Assembly: GCA_022775085.1 (NCBI GenBank)
Contig: JALFJQ010000028.1
Location: 1 to 64,000 of the forward strand
Length of the DNA stretch: 64,000 nt
Direction of reading: 5' to 3'
Source: Clostridiales bacterium
Lineage (GTDB): Bacteria > Bacillota > Clostridia > Oscillospirales > Oscillospiraceae
In this document: in pieces, positions 60,474 through 64,000 of the stretch
Layout of the letters: each line of letters opens with the position of its first letter
Numbering within the stretch: position 1 is the stretch's first letter
Position numbers and translations under genes: made by a program
The notes under the pieces: generated by a model
The model's database searches: none
Seen by the model: the letters and a program-made list of their open reading frames with translations, nothing else
What the model was told of the DNA's origin: nothing

Positions 60474-61945
60474 ACATCGCACTGTTTCATTTTCATGTCA
60501 CCCAAATCAAGCGTAGCGCCGGACAGTCCGCCGTTGCCGCAGCTGCCTACCGTTCCGGCGAGAAGCTCCACAGCGAATACTACGGCGAGGACAACGATTA
60601 TACCCGTAAGGGCGGCGTAGTCTGTTCCGAAATTCTGCTGCCCGCCCACGCCCCGCCGGAATACACTGACCGGGAAACTCTTTGGAACGCCGTGGAAAAA
60701 GTGGAGCGCGGAAAGAAAGCCCAGCTTGCATACAGCTTTGACATTGCCTTGCAGAACGAGTTTTCCATGGAGGAGAACATCCATCTCGCAAGGCAGTTTT
60801 TGTTGGAGCAGTTTGTGAGCCGGGGCATGATCGTGGACTTTGCCGTCCATTCCCCGGACAAGGAAGATGGCGGTATTTTCAATCCCCACTTTCATGTGAT
60901 GTGCCCCATCCGTCCCATAGAGCCGAACGGCAAGTGGGGCAACAAGCAGCGACGAGAATATGTGCTGGACGAGGACGGCAACCGCATCCCGGATGGAACC
61001 GGCGACTATGTGTTCAATGCCGTCCCCACCACCGACTGGGGCAGTCCCGAAACCCTGGAACACTGGCGGCAAACTTGGGCGGAATTGTGTAACGCCAAGT
61101 TTGCCGAAAAAGAGCTGCCCTGCCGCATCGACCACCGCAGCTATGAACGACAGGGCGTAGATTTACTGCCCACTGTTCACGAAGGCCCCACCGTCCGGGC
61201 AATGGGGCACAAGGGCATCCCCACGGAGAAAGGTGAGTTCAACCGCTGGGTCAAAGCAACCAATGCAGCCATTCGGGATATCCGAAAGAAGATTGCCGCT
61301 CTGGCAGAATGGCTCAAAGAGGTAAAGGCAGAACTGTCCAAACCGAAATCCCCGGATTTGATTTCCCTGCTGCAAGCCTATTTTGACCGCCGCAACGCCG
61401 GAGCCTATTCCCAGAAAGCAAGAATCAACAATTTGAAGGAAATGAATACCCTGTTCAACTACCTTATGGGAAACGGGATTCACGATCTGGAAACGCTGGA
61501 AGATCGGGTGAACACGCTCCGGGAATCCTCTGACGCTTTGAAGGAAACGCTGGACAGCCAGACTGCCCGCATGAAAGAAATCCGCAAGCTGCCGGACTAT
61601 CTGGCTACCTACCATGAGATGAAGCCCGTGTACGATGGCTTGCAGAAAATCAAGTTCACCCGCTCCAAAGAGAAGTACAAGTCGGACCACGCTGCCGAAC
61701 TGAAACAGTTCTATGAAGCTCGCCGCAAACTGTCCGCAGAATTCCCGGACGGCAAATTTGACCGCCAGAAGCTGGATGCAGAGTATGCCAGATTGGAACA
61801 GGAGCATGAGGAAACCTATGCCCAATTCAAATCCATCCGGGCGGATTCTCAACAGCTCTGGAAAATCAAATCCTATGTGGATTCCGCCCGCAAGGATATT
61901 GAGCAGACACAAAATCGAAACCATCAGCAGGAACAGGAAATCTGA
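60470..61945 (+). CDS. MobA/MobL-family relaxase
   Basis: This 491-residue protein nicks oriT and pilots single-stranded DNA into a recipient using another element's transfer machine. The N-terminal relaxase domain has HFHVTQIKRSAGQSAVAAAAYRSGEKL and the metal-binding His motif FNPHFHVMCPIRP, then YERQGVDLLPTVHEGP. The second half is charged coiled coil without a primase or helicase domain. The start is TTG close behind GGGAGG, overlapping the DUF3847 gene. Confidence 0.92.
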   Translation: MNIALFHFHVTQIKRSAGQSAVAAAAYRSGEKLHSEYYGEDNDYTRKGGVVCSEILLPAHAPPEYTDRETLWNAVEKVERGKKAQLAYSFDIALQNEFSMEENIHLARQFLLEQFVSRGMIVDFAVHSPDKEDGGIFNPHFHVMCPIRPIEPNGKWGNKQRREYVLDEDGNRIPDGTGDYVFNAVPTTDWGSPETLEHWRQTWAELCNAKFAEKELPCRIDHRSYERQGVDLLPTVHEGPTVRAMGHKGIPTEKGEFNRWVKATNAAIRDIRKKIAALAEWLKEVKAELSKPKSPDLISLLQAYFDRRNAGAYSQKARINNLKEMNTLFNYLMGNGIHDLETLEDRVNTLRESSDALKETLDSQTARMKEIRKLPDYLATYHEMKPVYDGLQKIKFTRSKEKYKSDHAAELKQFYEARRKLSAEFPDGKFDRQKLDAEYARLEQEHEETYAQFKSIRADSQQLWKIKSYVDSARKDIEQTQNRNHQQEQEI

Positions 61946-61983
61946 TTCCTTCATTCTGTCAATCAAAAGAAAGGACGCAATTT

Positions 61984-62283
61984 ATGAAAGAACAAAAATC
62001 AGAATCTACGATCTTACCGGAAGCAGAGAACGCTGCTCCCGAATACCGTTTCTCCCTGCAATCCGAAAAACAACGGTGTGGAAATTATTGGTTCGGTGAG
62101 GACGGTCGAATCCATGTGAAGAATCTCTCCGCCTACTGGATTCCCCAGCTTACCATCACGGAAGAAATCTCCGGGACAGTTTACACCGTCACCGGCAGCT
62201 TTGAGGGAACGGACAGTCTGCTCCGCAAGCTGGAACGCATCACCGCCAAAAAGTTTACAGAAAAAGTGGAGGATTCCCAATGA
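61984..62283 (+). CDS. TnpW-family transposon protein
   Basis: This 99-residue protein has the conserved block YRFSLQSEKQRCGNYWFGED, then IWVKNLS-like IHVKNLSAYW and YTVTGSFEGTDSLLRKLERI, which I recognise as the TnpW family of Tn4451-type elements. The function is unknown. Its stop overlaps the first start of the recombinase gene. Confidence 0.8.
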   Translation: MKEQKSESTILPEAENAAPEYRFSLQSEKQRCGNYWFGEDGRIHVKNLSAYWIPQLTITEEISGTVYTVTGSFEGTDSLLRKLERITAKKFTEKVEDSQ

Positions 62284-63998
62284 CAAACACCACGAATTTT
62301 GATACAATAGAGCCAACCAATCCTGTACTGACAGTTGCTCCATCTAAGGAGGAAACAGAAATGTTAGGAGCAACCGAAAAAATCACCGCCCTCTATTGCA
62401 GACTGTCTCAGGAGGACGAGCGGATGGGCGAATCCCTGTCCATCGAAAATCAGAAATCCATCCTTTTGCAGTATGCAAAAGAGCATCATTTCCCGAATCC
62501 GGTATTCTTCGTGGATGACGGTTTCAGCGGCACGAATTATGACCGTCCCGGCTTTCAGAGTATGCTGGAACAGGTGGAATCCGGCAAGGTGGGGATTATC
62601 CTTTGCAAAGACCTTTCCAGACTGGGCAGAAACTCCGCACTGACTGGGCTGTACACCAACTTCACCTTCCCACAGAACGGCGTTCGCTTCATTGCCATCA
62701 ATGATGATTTCGATTCCGCCGATCCCAACAGTGTCAACAATGACTTCGCCGGAATCAAAAACTGGTTCAACGAATTTTACGCCCGTGACACCAGCCGGAA
62801 AATCCGGGCAGTCAACAAGGCAAAAGGCGAACGGGGTGTTCCGCTGACCACCAATGTTCCCTACGGCTATGTGAAAGACCCAGAGAATCCCAAGCACTGG
62901 ATCATTGACCCGGAAGCCGCCAAGGTTGTAAAACACATCTTTGACCTGTGCATGGAAGGACGTGGCCCATCGCAGATTGCCAACCAGCTGAAAGCGGAAA
63001 AGGTGCTGACTCCTACCGCATATCACAAGAGCCACGGAAGGAATACCCCCAATGCTATTCCAGAAAATCCATGCGGATGGCACAGCAGTACGGTAGTGCA
63101 TATTCTGGAACTGCGGGAATACACCGGCTGTACGGTCAACTTCAAGACTTATACCAATTCCATCTGGGATAAAAAGCAGAGGCACAATTCCGATGTGGAC
63201 AAGGCAATTTTTTATGATACCCACGAAGCCATTGTTTCAGAAGAGGTATTCGAGAAGGTTCAGCAGATTCGGGAACAGCGGCACCGCAAAACCAAATCCG
63301 GCAGAACCAGTATGTTCTCCGGCCTGGTATTCTGTTCTGACTGTGGGGAAAAGCTCTACTATGGCGCAACCAACAATTATAAGCCGGAAGGTGCTTTCTT
63401 CGAGTGTTCTCTGCACTGGAAGCACAAAGAAAAGTGCGGTGCCCACTTCATCCGGGAAAAGGTTTTGAACCATCTGGTTCTGCGGCACATTCAGTTGGTC
63501 ACCGGCTATATTTTGCGGCATCAGCAGCACTTTATCTCCGTCATGGAGCAGCACCTGCGGGTGGAATCCTCTGAGAAAATGGAAATCGCCCGGAAGCAGT
63601 TGGAGCGGAATGAGAAGCGGATTGCCGAACTGAAACGGCTGTTCATTAAGATTTACGAAGACAACGCCAAGGGCAAGCTGAGTGACGAACGCTTCGACAT
63701 GATGAGCCAGACCTACGAAGCCGAACAGAAGCAGCTGGAAGCGGAGGTCGTCACGCTCCTTCAGGAAATGGAAGTACAGGAACGACAGAACGAAAACATT
63801 GAGAAGTTCATCCAGAAAGCGCACAAGTATGTAGGCATTGAGGAGCTTGACCCCTATGCCCTGAGAGAACTGGTGAAGGCAATCTATGTGGATGCCCCGG
63901 TGAAGGTCAACGGCAAGCGCACCCAGCACATCCACATCCAGTATGACGGCATCGGGTTTATCCCTTTGGACGAACTTCTGAAAGAAGAAACGGCGTGA
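62280..63998 (+). CDS. Large serine recombinase (TnpX-like)
   Basis: This 572-residue enzyme excises and inserts the element. The resolvase domain has the catalytic Ser in YCRLSQEDE, then DDGFSGTNYDRPGFQ and KDLSRLGRN. The recombinase domain follows, then a zinc-ribbon-like CSDCGEKLYYG...CSLHWKHKEKCG, and a coiled coil. Two starts have good ribosome sites: 62280 (GGAGG at seven bases, overlapping TnpW) and 62361 (AAGGAGG at about six), the latter giving 545 residues with the usual family beginning. The window ends two bases after its stop, so the element's right end is not visible. Confidence 0.95.
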   Translation: MTNTTNFDTIEPTNPVLTVAPSKEETEMLGATEKITALYCRLSQEDERMGESLSIENQKSILLQYAKEHHFPNPVFFVDDGFSGTNYDRPGFQSMLEQVESGKVGIILCKDLSRLGRNSALTGLYTNFTFPQNGVRFIAINDDFDSADPNSVNNDFAGIKNWFNEFYARDTSRKIRAVNKAKGERGVPLTTNVPYGYVKDPENPKHWIIDPEAAKVVKHIFDLCMEGRGPSQIANQLKAEKVLTPTAYHKSHGRNTPNAIPENPCGWHSSTVVHILELREYTGCTVNFKTYTNSIWDKKQRHNSDVDKAIFYDTHEAIVSEEVFEKVQQIREQRHRKTKSGRTSMFSGLVFCSDCGEKLYYGATNNYKPEGAFFECSLHWKHKEKCGAHFIREKVLNHLVLRHIQLVTGYILRHQQHFISVMEQHLRVESSEKMEIARKQLERNEKRIAELKRLFIKIYEDNAKGKLSDERFDMMSQTYEAEQKQLEAEVVTLLQEMEVQERQNENIEKFIQKAHKYVGIEELDPYALRELVKAIYVDAPVKVNGKRTQHIHIQYDGIGFIPLDELLKEETA

Positions 63999-64000
63999 CA

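Overview
The window looks like a chromosomal segment of a Gram-positive gut-type member of the Bacillota, class Clostridia, most likely Oscillospirales. This is inferred from gene content only. The supporting features are SepF and DivIVA, RNase J, GdpP, a T-box in front of ileS, a lysine riboswitch in front of lysA, Hfq in a mutL-miaA-hfq arrangement, and a Tn4451-type mobilizable element. Core genes are fairly GC-rich; several inserted segments are visibly more AT-rich.

Layout. (1) 1-10.8 kb is accessory DNA between a truncated tRNA-Ala and an intact tRNA-Thr/tRNA-Tyr pair. It holds a small HTH regulator and a complete disaccharide import and phosphorolysis operon: binding protein, two permeases, GH65 phosphorylase, beta-phosphoglucomutase. 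A LacI-type regulator is divergently placed, with a candidate operator just downstream of the operon promoter. A junkyard of gene fragments follows: ImmA/IrrE, a D-2-hydroxyacid dehydrogenase, a serine recombinase, phage terminase, a capsid protein and a holin. (2) 10.8-31 kb is core, mostly on the minus strand: T-box-ileS, divIVA, sepF, a YggS-type protein, hfq, miaA, a membrane protein, mutL, a CPBP protease, mutS, and a miaB carrying an extra C-terminal ASCH-like domain. Around them lie a PpiC-type foldase, a tRNA-dihydrouridine synthase and RNase J. (3) 31-39 kb is the plus-strand block gdpP-rplI-dnaB-tilS-hpt-ftsH, several genes of which overlap. (4) 39-53 kb carries a hemolysin-III protein, riboswitch-lysA, a CBS-pair protein, a TSUP permease and a surface-sugar cluster (glycosyltransferase, rmlA, rmlB, two GT61 paralogues, DegT aminotransferase). 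It continues with an ArsC/Spx-like protein, an HTH/membrane-protein pair, a DEDDh exonuclease and an ECF S component. (5) 53.3 kb to the right edge is an integrative mobilizable element. It has a sigma-like regulator, an excisionase-like HTH, a broken resolvase, a cargo of one adenylate-forming ligase plus two intact and one broken PlsC-type acyltransferases, a candidate IncQ-like oriT, a DUF3847 protein, a MobA/MobL relaxase, TnpW and a large serine recombinase (TnpX-like). The window ends just after the recombinase stop.

The window is also rich in short non-autonomous repeats. One family has GGCAGCACCGCA ends and shows YTAA 4-bp target duplications. Both of its copies are inserted inside other repeats. 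A 5' fragment of a group II intron sits directly behind a terminator hairpin, as class C introns prefer.

The best candidates for something new are the lipid-type cargo of the mobile element with its duplicated 24-bp palindromes, the MiaB-ASCH fusion, and the nested repeat families. No CRISPR array or recognisable defence system was seen.
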